Shown piece after piece: positions 1 through 8,056 of a stretch of DNA of 38,209 bases. Source of the DNA: an uncultured Saprospiraceae bacterium (GTDB lineage Bacteria > Bacteroidota > Bacteroidia > Chitinophagales > Saprospiraceae); the NCBI GenBank assembly GCA_938003955.1, contig CALKXE010000018.1, forward strand, positions 1-38,209, written 5' to 3'. Numbering within the stretch: the first letter of the stretch is position 1; every line of letters starts with the position of its first letter. The notes under the pieces were generated by a model. That model ran no database searches. It saw only the letters and a program-made list of their open reading frames with translations, and was not told the DNA's origin. Position numbers and translations under genes: made by a program.

Positions 1-92
1 TATCAAATGCACTGTTAACCAACTTGTACTATGACTATTTTTCCTAACCTTTGACATCCCTTTTTGTTATCAAAGATAGTAATGAAATTTAT

Positions 93-107
93 CGCTCTGA
101 AAGAGCG
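93..107. other. Short perfect hairpin downstream of small HTH gene
   Basis: CGCTCT, a 3-nt loop GAA, then AGAGCG form a perfect 6-bp stem. It lies just past the 3' end of the minus-strand operon and could help stop transcription, but no T-run follows on the minus strand, so a terminator role is uncertain. Nothing else is seen between 1 and 148. Confidence 0.25.
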
Positions 108-148
108 AGGATTTAAACCTAAAAAATGAGACCATTAAAGCTTGCGAT

Positions 149-292
149 CTAAATGGGTAACCCTATTAAATTATATACGCATCTTCTTGAGACACCTAAT
201 TTATTAGCTAACTCGTTTGCGTTTCCTGTAGACTTTCTTCTTATTAAAGAATCTATTCTATTTATTATTTGAATTTTTTCTAAAAATGTCAT
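149..292 (-). CDS. Small helix-turn-helix protein, probably C-terminally truncated
   Basis: A 47-codon frame starting at the ATG at 290-292 begins MTFLEKIQIINRIDSLIRR and continues with ELANKLGVSRRCVYNLI, a plausible helix-turn-helix. Short HTH proteins of this kind (about 70 residues, with a basic first helix and a C-terminal beta hairpin) are common in Bacteroidota. Here the frame ends with a TAG straight after the recognition helix, where relatives normally continue for about 25 more residues, so it is either a minimal protein or a 3'-truncated gene. It starts 35 nt after the stop of the HlyD gene on the same strand, so it is probably the last gene of the export operon. A role as a local regulator is inference. 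Confidence 0.5.
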   Translation of the reverse strand: MTFLEKIQIINRIDSLIRRKSTGNANELANKLGVSRRCVYNLIGLPI

Positions 293-327
293 TTCATGCT
301 ATATTAATGAATAATTGTTTAAATAAC

Positions 328-1659
328 TTATTGATTCCTTAACAGTGACAAAAACTGATCAAAGACTCGCTCAAAGACTGTCTTGTCTTCAGTGATAATG
401 TTCGTTTGTATTGTCATATTGGGTTTATATTTGATGGTGTCGTTGTAGTCAGTAATGATTATTTCTTCAAGTGGAATTTTCACTTCATATACCGATACTC
501 CTTCTTTGTTAATTGTTGGTACTCGGCTTACGCTCTCAACCCTACCTATTACCGATCCAAATTCCTTATATGGGTATGCATCGAATCTTAATATTGCCTT
601 TTGCCCGCTCTCTATCTTACCAATATTACCAGTGGGATATATGGCTGATACATACTTTTCGTTTGCATTTACAGGGATTATGTATCCTATTGGTTCACCT
701 TGTTCCAAGTTCTTTTGTTCATTGATATTTACAGCATATGTAATCTTTCCTGATATTGGGGCCTCTATGGTATAGGTATTCGTCCAGTTGGTTACAGATG
801 CTCTTATCCGCGCTATGACTTCAGCAATGGCAAATTGATAATCTTTTATTGTGTTTGATCTTTGTTCTTCTAGTTTAAGTTTTTCTAGTTCTAGTTGTTC
901 TATTCTTATGTCATTTTGGATGATGGTATTATTCATTCCTTCATATTGCCTTTCTTTTTGTAGGAGAGCCGTCTTCGCTCGTTCTAAATCAAGATCACTG
1001 ATCGCTCCATCACTGTTTAGGCTTTCGTTTCTCTTATAATCTTTATCTGTTAGTGCTAATTCGCTCCTATAGATTCCTTTCTCCTTTTGTTGTGAAATAT
1101 TTAGTTTCTTAATCTTTGCTATCTCCCTACTAAGATTATCTATTTGTTGGAACACAACTCCATCTTTTAGCGTCTGTTGGAGTTCATTATATCTTAACTG
1201 TAGTCCTGCATAATCTCCTTGCACAGCACCTAATTGTAATCCTTTTTCAAACTCGAGATTTAGATATTGTTTGGTATATGTAATTCGTTCATACTTCTCA
1301 ATCCATTTTTGCAATGTTTCTAATTGATCTTGATCTGTTGTATTACTAATGTATAATATTGCATCTCCTCTATTTACAAATTCATCTTCTGCAACATGTA
1401 TTTTGTCAATATATCCCGTAGCTCTGCTTACTATCTCAATAGGCGGATTTGCTGAAGTAAGAGTCCCCGTTCCTGATAGCTTGTCTGGGTAGTTGAAGAA
1501 ATATGCACCTGTCAATATAATACCAGTTACTATTGCTACCATCATGATACCTGATCGGAGAAGCCAGTTGGGTGGATTGCCGATTAGGTCGTTGATTTCG
1601 GTTGTTCTTTGTGCTGGGGGTGAGATTTGGATGTTTGGTTGTATACTGTGGTCTGGCAT
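328..1659 (-). CDS. HlyD-family membrane fusion protein of a peptide exporter
   Basis: 443 residues. A short cytoplasmic N-terminus is followed by one membrane span at about 37-56 (IMMVAIVTGIILTGAYFF), a biotinyl-lipoyl-like half around 75-105, a long coiled coil at about 110-290 rich in E, K, Q and L, the second lipoyl half (APISGKITYAVNINEQKN) and a beta-barrel C-terminus. This is the layout of periplasmic adaptors that link an inner-membrane ABC exporter to an outer-membrane channel. Its partner is the C39/ABC transporter encoded upstream on the same strand; the two are separated by the four-helix-bundle gene and its repeats. No TolC-like outer-membrane gene is in view. The family is certain; the cargo is unknown. 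Confidence 0.9.
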   Translation of the reverse strand: MPDHSIQPNIQISPPAQRTTEINDLIGNPPNWLLRSGIMMVAIVTGIILTGAYFFNYPDKLSGTGTLTSANPPIEIVSRATGYIDKIHVAEDEFVNRGDAILYISNTTDQDQLETLQKWIEKYERITYTKQYLNLEFEKGLQLGAVQGDYAGLQLRYNELQQTLKDGVVFQQIDNLSREIAKIKKLNISQQKEKGIYRSELALTDKDYKRNESLNSDGAISDLDLERAKTALLQKERQYEGMNNTIIQNDIRIEQLELEKLKLEEQRSNTIKDYQFAIAEVIARIRASVTNWTNTYTIEAPISGKITYAVNINEQKNLEQGEPIGYIIPVNANEKYVSAIYPTGNIGKIESGQKAILRFDAYPYKEFGSVIGRVESVSRVPTINKEGVSVYEVKIPLEEIIITDYNDTIKYKPNMTIQTNIITEDKTVFERVFDQFLSLLRNQ

Positions 1660-1675
1660 GTTTTTTATTTTTAAA

Positions 1676-1760
1676 AATGCTTTAATGATAGAATGCCTTA
1701 ATGCATGAATGATTTAAAATTTTCATTTAATTATTCATGCCTTTTAGCATTTAAGCATTG
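1676..1760. repeat. Imperfect hairpin repeat, left flank of four-helix-bundle gene
   Basis: AATGCTTTAATG at 1676-1687 faces CATTTAAGCATTG at 1748-1760, giving 11 of 12 complementary positions. Inside, GCATGAAT (1703-1710) pairs perfectly with ATTCATGC (1733-1740). The same two outer motifs recur on the other side of the gene at 2210-2221 and 2246-2258. Confidence 0.7.
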
Positions 1761-1765
1761 TCTTT

Positions 1766-2137
1766 CTATTTACTTTTGTACGCTGTATCTTTTGCTTTAC
1801 TCATTATTCTCGTGATCTCATCGGATTCTTTTATTAAGCGAACTAGCCATTCCAAATCATTTGATAGATTAGAGTCTTTGATCACTTCTAGCCAATATTC
1901 TGTTTCATCCGCTTCTTCTACAACTATACAGATTTTGCTAAAGAACTCTGCCTTCGATCTGCCTCTGCATGCCGCTCTATAATTAGCTCCTACTGACGTA
2001 GCCGATTTTACCACCTGGTATGTTATGACTCCAGAAGCTTTACAAGTTTTCAGTGTATTACAAAATCCTATTACATCAACGGCCAGCTTTTTAGTTCTCT
2101 CTTTTAACCTCCTGATGAATATTTCTTTCTCTGTCAT
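1766..2137 (-). CDS. Four-helix bundle protein (23S rRNA intervening-sequence/Avd-like family)
   Basis: 123 residues matching the small four-helix-bundle family once called 23S rRNA intervening-sequence proteins. Typical landmarks are KLAVDVIGFCNTL in helix 1, QVVKSATSVGANYRAACRGR at the conserved S-x-G-A-N-Y turn, KICIVVEEADETEYWLEVI in helix 3 and LIKESDEITRIMSKA in helix 4. Members include the Avd accessory protein of diversity-generating retroelements and proteins of unknown role encoded inside rRNA insertions; no reverse transcriptase or rRNA is near here. The gene lies inside the exporter operon in the same orientation and is bracketed by matching AATGC/GCATT hairpins, which suggests it arrived as a unit. 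Function unknown. Confidence 0.85.
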   Translation of the reverse strand: MTEKEIFIRRLKERTKKLAVDVIGFCNTLKTCKASGVITYQVVKSATSVGANYRAACRGRSKAEFFSKICIVVEEADETEYWLEVIKDSNLSNDLEWLVRLIKESDEITRIMSKAKDTAYKSK

Positions 2138-2151
2138 TTTTCTTCTTTAAA

Positions 2152-2340
2152 TTAATGCTTGAATGTGTGAATGTGTGAATGTTTGAATGTGTGAATGTGT
2201 GAATGTGTGAATGCTTTAATGTTATTTCATCTCGTTTATCATTATCATTTAAGCATTGAGTAATTCAAGCATTCTATCATTCCTTCATTCAAGCATTAAG
2301 AAATTCAAGCATTCCTTCATTCAAGCATTCAATCATTCTC
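2152..2340. repeat. Low-complexity GAATGTGT tandem repeat and ATTCAAGCATT repeats
   Basis: Six consecutive 8-mers of GAATGTGT (third copy GAATGTTT) occupy 2161-2208 and run into GAATGCTTTAATG. The second half is a series of TTCAAGCATT and TTCATTCAAGCATT units (2261-2335), roughly complementary to the first half, so the whole block can fold into a large hairpin. AATGCTTTAATG (2210-2221) and CATTTAAGCATTG (2246-2258) are shared with the left flank of the four-helix-bundle gene. Confidence 0.8.
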
Positions 2341-2343
2341 TTC

Positions 2344-4020
2344 CTAAGATCCCAGTTCCAATTGATTCTTAACTAACTCATAATACTTCCCCTTCTTCTT
2401 CACTAATTTCTTATGTTTTCCTATTTCTACTATTCTTCCATTTTCCAAGACTACGATCTGGTCAGCATTTTTCACGGTGCTTAATCGATGAGCAACTACT
2501 ATTGCTGTTTTCCCTTTCAAGAACTTATTGAGATTTTTCATTATTACCCTTTCATTATTAGCATCTAATGAATTAGTAGCTTCATCGAAGAATAAGAAAT
2601 CTGGGTTTTTATAGATGGCTCTTGCTATGAATAATCTTTGTTTTTGCCCTTGACTCACTCCATTTCCTTTTGCTCCGATCATGGTATTAAGGCCAAGAGG
2701 AAGATCCTGGATATATTCCATAATGTTAGCCTGACTGGCTGCAGCTAATACTTTTCCGATATTTGTACTATCATCACTTTCGGCTATGTTGTTGGCTATA
2801 GTGTCAGAGAATATAAATCCTTCTTGCATGACTACTCCACATTGCTGTCTCCATATCTTTTTATATATCGTAGAGATTTCTTGACCACCAATTTTGATTG
2901 ATCCTTTATTCGAATCGTAAAAACCTAGCAATAACTTGATCAGTGTCGTCTTGCCGCTTCCACTTGTACCTACTATTGCTGTCGTTTTTCCTCTAGGGAT
3001 AGTCAGGTTTATATCTTTTAGTACTTCATCAGATATAGGAGTATATTGGAATGTCAGATTCTTTATTTCGATATCTCCGTCTGGAATTTCGCTAAGCTTT
3101 TGTTCTTCTACTTTTTCCTCGTTTTCAGTTCCGTGAATTTCAGATAGTCGTTCTAGACTTATCTTTGCATCTTGAGCAGCTCTTATAAAACCTATCAATT
3201 GCTGAAGAGGACCATTGAGTTGTCCAATAATGTACTGGATGGCTAACATCATTCCTAGCGTCATTTTTCCTTCGAGGACTAATTTTGCAGCAAAGAATGT
3301 GATAATAATATCTTTCAGTTGATTGATTGACAATGCCCCTGCATCCTGGTATTGTGAGATACTTAATGCCTTCATTTGAGTACGAAATAGTTTAGCTTGA
3401 ATACCTGCCCACTTCCATCTTCGCTTGAGTTGACTTCCTTGTAGCTTGATCTCAGGCATTCCTTGGATGATCTCAATCAGCGAATCTTGATTATCTGACA
3501 GCTGTTGGAATGCTCTGTAGTCTACTTCTTTTCTCATTTTTAAGAAAAAGAAAATCCAACCAATATATAGGATCGAGGAGACAAGAAATATCAGAAATAT
3601 AGTAGTGCTGTAAACAGCTAATACAATTCCAAATACGATAAGATTAGTAATTGAAAGCAATACACTCAAACTGGAATTAGTGAGAAACGATTCTATTCTT
3701 TTATGATCTCCTATCCTCTGCAGAAGATCTCCTGTGTTCTTAGAATCAAAGAAACCTAAGGGTAAGTGCATTAACTTAATCAGAAAATCTGCGATGAGAT
3801 TTACATTTATCCGCACACTGATATGCAACAAAATCCAACTTTGAATAAATCGGACCACAGTGGAGCCTAAAAAAAGAGCCAATTGGCCCGCTAGTACTAT
3901 ATAAATGAAATTCAGATTCTTCGTATCTATCCCAATATCAACCAAACTCTGGGTAAGAAAAGGGAATATTAGCTGAAAGACTGTACCTAATAGCAACCCA
4001 ATAATCAGTTGAAACATCAA
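2344..4020 (-). CDS. ABC exporter, membrane and ATPase part (3' portion of interrupted C39-ABC gene)
   Basis: 558 residues. The membrane domain covers about 1-290 and the nucleotide-binding domain about 315-550, with Walker A GTSGSGKT (351-358), signature VSQGQ (455-459), Walker B FLFFDEAT and H-loop His511. It is the exporter half of a peptidase-containing ABC transporter that would cleave and secrete a leader peptide. The frame is the direct continuation of the C39 frame upstream: after the TAG at 4039-4041 come codons for LRPHKK and then this ORF. The start shown is a TTG; an ATG follows directly at 4015-4017. The first membrane helix of the full protein would lie near this start, so translation from here is possible but would make a protein without peptidase. 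The ATPase motifs are all intact. Confidence 0.85.
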   Translation of the reverse strand: MMFQLIIGLLLGTVFQLIFPFLTQSLVDIGIDTKNLNFIYIVLAGQLALFLGSTVVRFIQSWILLHISVRINVNLIADFLIKLMHLPLGFFDSKNTGDLLQRIGDHKRIESFLTNSSLSVLLSITNLIVFGIVLAVYSTTIFLIFLVSSILYIGWIFFFLKMRKEVDYRAFQQLSDNQDSLIEIIQGMPEIKLQGSQLKRRWKWAGIQAKLFRTQMKALSISQYQDAGALSINQLKDIIITFFAAKLVLEGKMTLGMMLAIQYIIGQLNGPLQQLIGFIRAAQDAKISLERLSEIHGTENEEKVEEQKLSEIPDGDIEIKNLTFQYTPISDEVLKDINLTIPRGKTTAIVGTSGSGKTTLIKLLLGFYDSNKGSIKIGGQEISTIYKKIWRQQCGVVMQEGFIFSDTIANNIAESDDSTNIGKVLAAASQANIMEYIQDLPLGLNTMIGAKGNGVSQGQKQRLFIARAIYKNPDFLFFDEATNSLDANNERVIMKNLNKFLKGKTAIVVAHRLSTVKNADQIVVLENGRIVEIGKHKKLVKKKGKYYELVKNQLELGS

Positions 4021-4038
4021 CTTCTTATGTGGTCTTAG

Positions 4039-4533
4039 CTATTGGAATAAAAATCCAAATCCTTTATTCTCACCTTCATCAAGATCCTTTGCATGAAATT
4101 CGTTAGAAGGTTCTAGCAATAGAAGAATTCCATTTTTCCCTTCAGAGCACCATAATTTTTCGAACTCTTCGATTGTCAGTTTATGCTTACCGTCTGCTGG
4201 ATCAGCTATCCAAACATGAGTTTTGTTAATCTTGTAGACAACGACAAAGTGATTCTGATTCCAATGGGCAACACATGGAAGCGGGGCTTCAGACAGTGCA
4301 GGTTCATCTTTCTTTGCTTTAGTTGGAACTTTTACCGCTAGTGTACGAAGACCGATCAACTCGGCAGCCTCACTAATTCCTTTTAGAGATACACCCGCTT
4401 TATCAATATAACATTTCTCTCTCAAGAAAGGTAGCGTATAAGATTTCCCATATGCCTTCGCTATCATACGTAGGCATGTAGGACCACAGTCCATGGAGTC
4501 TAACTGACGATAATGCATAAATCGGTCGATCAT
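4039..4533 (-). CDS. C39 peptidase domain (5' portion of interrupted C39-ABC gene)
   Basis: 164 residues forming a complete C39 bacteriocin-processing peptidase domain: catalytic Cys16 in MDCGPTCLRM, His95 in QNHFVVV and Asp111 in IADPADGKH. C39 domains cut leader peptides after a double glycine and are normally the N-terminus of a transporter of about 730 residues. Here the frame ends GFGFLFQ and a TAG; reading through it gives a single 729-residue protein with the ORF downstream. Free-standing C39 proteins exist, but the exact in-frame fit and normal total length argue for a recent nonsense change of a Tyr-type codon, a sequencing error, or readthrough. Upstream 4534-5072 shows no small GG-leader gene on this strand. 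Confidence 0.85.
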   Translation of the reverse strand: MIDRFMHYRQLDSMDCGPTCLRMIAKAYGKSYTLPFLREKCYIDKAGVSLKGISEAAELIGLRTLAVKVPTKAKKDEPALSEAPLPCVAHWNQNHFVVVYKINKTHVWIADPADGKHKLTIEEFEKLWCSEGKNGILLLLEPSNEFHAKDLDEGENKGFGFLFQ

Positions 4534-5153
4534 TCTATTAGTTATCGGTTTTGTAACTTATATAACTATACACATAGGTATATAGGCCTTGCAATAAGCA
4601 AATGCTAAAAGTGTTTCTAAATATGTTTTTACAATTATTTAATTGTCTCGAATAATTTGATCTTAATTATTGGTTGTGTACTTAGCTTAAAATAACTGGT
4701 ACTACAATAATATTAAAAATCATTGAAATATTGTTTAAAGCTGCATATTTTAAGATTTTTTTGAGTTTTACAAAAACTGTATATTTAAAACTATTGTTAC
4801 TATATGGATTCCTTCTATTTGTTTATCATACATTAATACCAATACTTACAAAAAGGTAATCAGTTATATATAATTATTTTTGTAAATCTATTTACGGTAT
4901 CGTCTCTTTCCGTTTATAAAAAGGCTAAATAGTAACCTTCCTGAAATTTGGACAGACTTCATGTTGAAAACATTTATCTATATAAAACTTAACTTATGAC
5001 TATTTGGTCTCTTTTATAATGACCTATTAAGCCTGAAGTTCTTCAAGGGAATATTTACTACAGCCTTTATTCATGATAATTAATCCAGTAGGTGAAAGGC
5101 TTGTCTTTCTTCACATAGTGATAATGAGTAAAATTTATGATTATCTTTATGCC
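4534..5153. other. Long AT-rich intergenic region between divergent genes
   Basis: This stretch separates the exporter operon (minus) from the nucleotidyltransferase gene (plus) and should carry both promoters. On the plus strand TATTTTTG at about 4876-4883 fits the Bacteroidota -7 element TAnnTTTG and is followed by a small GTAAAT/ATTTAC palindrome. Only frames shorter than about 25 codons were found on the minus strand, none with a double-glycine leader. Confidence 0.4.
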
Positions 5154-5612
5154 ATGAATAACATCTTCAATCAGGACTTCAAAGAACTCATTTCATTGCT
5201 AAACCAGCATGAAGTTGAATACGTCTTGGTTGGTGGATATGCCGTGATTCTTCACGGTTACGTTAGGACAACAGGTGATCTAGATTTATGGCTCAACAGA
5301 ACCCCTGAAAATTATATTAGGTTTATTAATGCCGCAAATCGATTCGGATTGCCTACATCAGAAATGACGGAACAAAAATTCCTGAACGATAAGTCAATTG
5401 ATGTATTTTCTTTTGGAAGACCACCCAATGGTTTGGACATCATGCTCGATGTCAAAGGCTTAAATTTTCAAGATTGTTTTGATTTATCATCTATGTATGA
5501 AACTGACAACATCAAAATTCGGTTAATTAATTATAAGCACCTTATAGAGGCGAAAAAAGCTTCTGGCCGACCAAAAGATCTAGTTGACGTTATATATTTA
5601 GAAGAAGAATGA
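5154..5612 (+). CDS. Minimal nucleotidyltransferase (DUF6036/AbiEii-like)
   Basis: About 152 residues from the ATG at 5154; the frame is open upstream to 5073, but the family normally begins close to the sequence FKELISLLNQHEVEYVLVGG. The hallmark of the polymerase-beta-type nucleotidyltransferase fold is clear: VGGYAVILHGYVRTTGDLDL, with GG followed by DLDL for metal binding, and a third acidic position in GLDIMLD. The C-terminal KHLIEAKKASGRPKDLVDV matches the conserved helix that follows in this family. The stop overlaps the start of the next gene by four bases (ATGA), so the pair is translationally coupled. Such enzymes often act in toxin-antitoxin or abortive-infection modules; the target is unknown. 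Confidence 0.8.
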   Translation: MNNIFNQDFKELISLLNQHEVEYVLVGGYAVILHGYVRTTGDLDLWLNRTPENYIRFINAANRFGLPTSEMTEQKFLNDKSIDVFSFGRPPNGLDIMLDVKGLNFQDCFDLSSMYETDNIKIRLINYKHLIEAKKASGRPKDLVDVIYLEEE

Positions 5613-5815
5613 AAGAAAAGCGATTTGATAAAACAGCATATGCTGAAAAAACATTTGCTGAAGCAGATAACAGTGTAGCATATTGGCGCACTAGGCCTAT
5701 GTGGGAGCGCCTGCAGGCTGGATATCATCTTTCGCTGAGAGCCTATGGTTACGATCCTAGTGGTCCAGATCCAAAGTTAGATACTAGTGTTTTTGAAATA
5801 AGAAGATCAAGCTGA
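5609..5815 (+). CDS. Small partner protein of the nucleotidyltransferase
   Basis: 68 residues, with a basic and Phe/Tyr-rich start (MKEKRFDKTAYAEKTFAEAD) and a middle resembling WERLQAGYHLSLRAYGYD. I recognise this type as the short conserved protein that repeatedly follows this kind of nucleotidyltransferase in Bacteroidota, but it has no assigned function. It overlaps the upstream gene by ATGA, which implies fixed stoichiometry. A two-gene toxin-antitoxin or regulatory module is the natural hypothesis. No signal peptide or membrane span is visible. Confidence 0.7.
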   Translation: MKEKRFDKTAYAEKTFAEADNSVAYWRTRPMWERLQAGYHLSLRAYGYDPSGPDPKLDTSVFEIRRSS

Positions 5816-5881
5816 TTATTGACAAGAACCGAAAGATGAATTTATTCCTTGTAAAACAAACCTCTACTAATTAGAAAAAGT

Positions 5882-5911
5882 GATTGCGATGAAGTCAATT
5901 TCACCGCAATC
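5882..5911. terminator. Bidirectional hairpin between convergent genes
   Basis: GATTGCG (5882-5888) pairs with CGCAATC (5905-5911), and inside TGAA pairs with TTCA across one mismatch. It lies between the converging ends at 5815 and 5956, so it probably terminates both. Confidence 0.6.
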
Positions 5912-5955
5912 CTATGATTATCTGTATTCAAATAATTAGTTTTTACTTGATAATT

Positions 5956-6789
5956 TCACTTCAAATAATCCATCGTATCCACCATATGATATTTAGGACT
6001 TCTACTTATAAAATTTCTAAAGAATGCAGTATGACTAGCTCCCATTAATATGAATACTCTATCGTCTGGCTTTAGGTCTATTCTGTTCATATTAGAATAC
6101 ATTCTTAGGTTTCTCTGATAATATTTAGCGGCTTCATCAGCACCTTCAAAGTTCCCCTCTGTACCTGCATGCGTTAGCATATCAGCATTAACTGTGATCA
6201 GAAAGTCTAGATATCGTTTGGAGTTCATTGATACGAGTTTTTCCTTTAGGGTAAGCTCACTCTCATCAACAGCTAAAAGTGGGAAAGTTTTTTCAGGGTT
6301 ATTGTAAAAGGATTTGTATGCTAAAGAGTCAATAGAATTGTCAATTTGACTTCCAATTCTATAATTATAGTCCATCTTATGGTCTATTCCATATATACGT
6401 TCAGTATTAGAGAGTCTTCCTATTTCATAAGCAAGTAATTCTACTTCTGATGGATATTTAAACTTCATGTCAGGTTTTCCTTTGTATTCCCTAAATATAG
6501 CTTGCAGGGATGAATCATGCTTAGAAGAATACTCAACAAGAATAACAGTAGGTTTGAATTCTGATAAGGCTTTGGCAATAGCGTGTGCCTCAGCCTGATT
6601 TTCCTTGTCCTTTTCATCAAATTCTGTTGATGTAGCATCATTAGTAAATGACATATGAAAAGTTCCAAAATTTAGAACTTGAATTCTATCCTGAGGATGA
6701 TCTTCAGTTAATATATCCTTATATTTAGAAGTCTGTGATGTCAATGATATAGATAATGACATAAGGAGTATGAGTGTAAGATATTTCAT
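5956..6789 (-). CDS. Secreted DUF5694-like protein
   Basis: 277 residues with an N-terminal signal peptide (MKYLTLILLMSLSISLTSQ). The following core has VLNFGTFHMSF, then a long helical part with PTVILVEYSS, and ends with RVFILMGASHTAFFRNFI. The GTFH, VEY and GASH-type motifs are those of DUF5694 proteins, distantly related to the EreA/ChaN/TraB-like fold, which binds metal or haem or hydrolyses esters; activity here is unknown. It is transcribed away from the LytS-type kinase gene across a 208-bp region with operator-like repeats, so the two directions may be co-regulated. Confidence 0.6.
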   Translation of the reverse strand: MKYLTLILLMSLSISLTSQTSKYKDILTEDHPQDRIQVLNFGTFHMSFTNDATSTEFDEKDKENQAEAHAIAKALSEFKPTVILVEYSSKHDSSLQAIFREYKGKPDMKFKYPSEVELLAYEIGRLSNTERIYGIDHKMDYNYRIGSQIDNSIDSLAYKSFYNNPEKTFPLLAVDESELTLKEKLVSMNSKRYLDFLITVNADMLTHAGTEGNFEGADEAAKYYQRNLRMYSNMNRIDLKPDDRVFILMGASHTAFFRNFISRSPKYHMVDTMDYLK

Positions 6790-6913
6790 GATTAATTAAA
6801 TTTAAGATTAATAAGGTTTTGATATATAATATGACCCAAACATAAGCTCTGATTAACCATTTCATGAAACACAATAGGTAGATGACGCCTTTTGATCTGT
6901 AAATTGATTTTTG

Positions 6914-6957
6914 TTGGTTCGTATGAATTCACCGAACCAATATGTCGTTTCACCGAT
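6914..6957 (+). promoter_or_regulatory. Candidate LytTR operator: direct repeats at 21 bp plus inverted repeat
   Basis: TTCACCGA occurs at 6928-6935 and again at 6949-6956, exactly 21 bp apart, two helical turns. LytTR-domain regulators typically bind paired direct repeats at this spacing. The first copy also lies in a perfect inverted repeat, TTGGTTCG (6914-6921) with CGAACCAA (6933-6940). The site ends 41 bp before the kinase start, so autoregulation is the simplest reading. Confidence 0.55.
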
Positions 6958-6997
6958 TAGGGGTCAGTCTATTATTATTAGTCTATATATTTAGGTT

Positions 6998-8056
6998 ATG
7001 AAAGATTCACACTTCTCATTTGAGCATTCCTGGAAGAACCTATTGATGTGGTTCTTTTGTACATATATAATTTTCGGACCTATACTTGATTTCATGAGAA
7101 GTTTAGAAGTACCTTCTAGCGATTTTGGTGATTCTTCGTTGTTCTCTATTCTTTTTATTGCAAACTCAATGTTTTGCTTTTTCCTTTTTCTATTGTTCGC
7201 CTATTTGGCTTTTTACACCTTTTTCGATAGGAATAAATTTTTACTAATCGTTTCTCTTTTTGCTACACTAATTATTCCAATTGCATTTAGGTTTCTCATT
7301 GATCAAAAGGTAGCTTTTTGGGCATTTGGAGTTACTAACTACTTTCCTCACACTACTTTCAAGTATTATTATTCGGATAATACTTATTTCGCCATTTACT
7401 ATATCCCATCTGGCATTCTCTATTATTTCTATAGAAGAATCATAGCACTACAAGAGGCAAAATTAGAAGAAGAAAAACTCAGAAATGAAGCCGAAATAGC
7501 TCATTTGAGATCTCAAATAAATCCACACTTCCTATTTAATAGTCTTAACAACATCTATTCTCTTGCATATGACAAATCAGATAAAATACTAGGTGCTATC
7601 GAAGGTCTCTCCGAACTACTAAGGTACGCTTTGTATGAAAAATCGGAAAAAGTACCGTTCAAAAAAGAATGGAATAAAATACTTCAACTTATTAAAATAG
7701 AACATCTTAGACTTGGTAATCCGGTAGAATTCAAGATCGAACTTGCTGAAGGGTTAGACAATATAACTATCCCTCCTGTTATTCTCTTGCCATTGATCGA
7801 AAATGTATTTAAACATGGTGATGTACAAACAGAAAAAAATCCTCCTCAAATAAAAGCATGGATTGAGAATGATAAATTCAATTTTAAAATGACAAATAAA
7901 TTATCATCAATGAATCAAAAAGATAATCAACATGGAATAGGTCTCATAAATATCAAAAAAAGACTTGAGCATATCTATGATCAACAGGCAAGTTTTGTAG
8001 TGCAGGAAAAAGACGATATATTTATATCACAAATTTCAATACCCATCAATGATTAA
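6998..8056 (+). CDS. LytS-type sensor histidine kinase
   Basis: 352 residues. Four hydrophobic spans lie at about 13-33, 47-76, 81-101 and 129-146, followed by a short coiled coil (LQEAKLEEEKLRNEAEIAHL) and a His_kinase domain. The phosphoacceptor is His177 in RSQINPHFLFNSLNNIYSLA. The ATP-binding part has LLPLIENVFKHG (263-274, N box) and QHGIGLINIKKRL (311-323, G box). There is no recognisable periplasmic sensor domain, so the membrane part probably senses the signal. The gene overlaps the LytTR regulator gene by 8 bp, a typical two-component pair in Bacteroidota. Confidence 0.93.
   Translation: MKDSHFSFEHSWKNLLMWFFCTYIIFGPILDFMRSLEVPSSDFGDSSLFSILFIANSMFCFFLFLLFAYLAFYTFFDRNKFLLIVSLFATLIIPIAFRFLIDQKVAFWAFGVTNYFPHTTFKYYYSDNTYFAIYYIPSGILYYFYRRIIALQEAKLEEEKLRNEAEIAHLRSQINPHFLFNSLNNIYSLAYDKSDKILGAIEGLSELLRYALYEKSEKVPFKKEWNKILQLIKIEHLRLGNPVEFKIELAEGLDNITIPPVILLPLIENVFKHGDVQTEKNPPQIKAWIENDKFNFKMTNKLSSMNQKDNQHGIGLINIKKRLEHIYDQQASFVVQEKDDIFISQISIPIND

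Noticed and set aside
4534-5072. Possible GG-leader peptide gene upstream of the exporter
   Set aside because: Only frames of about 13-22 codons on the minus strand, none with a double glycine or leader-like sequence.
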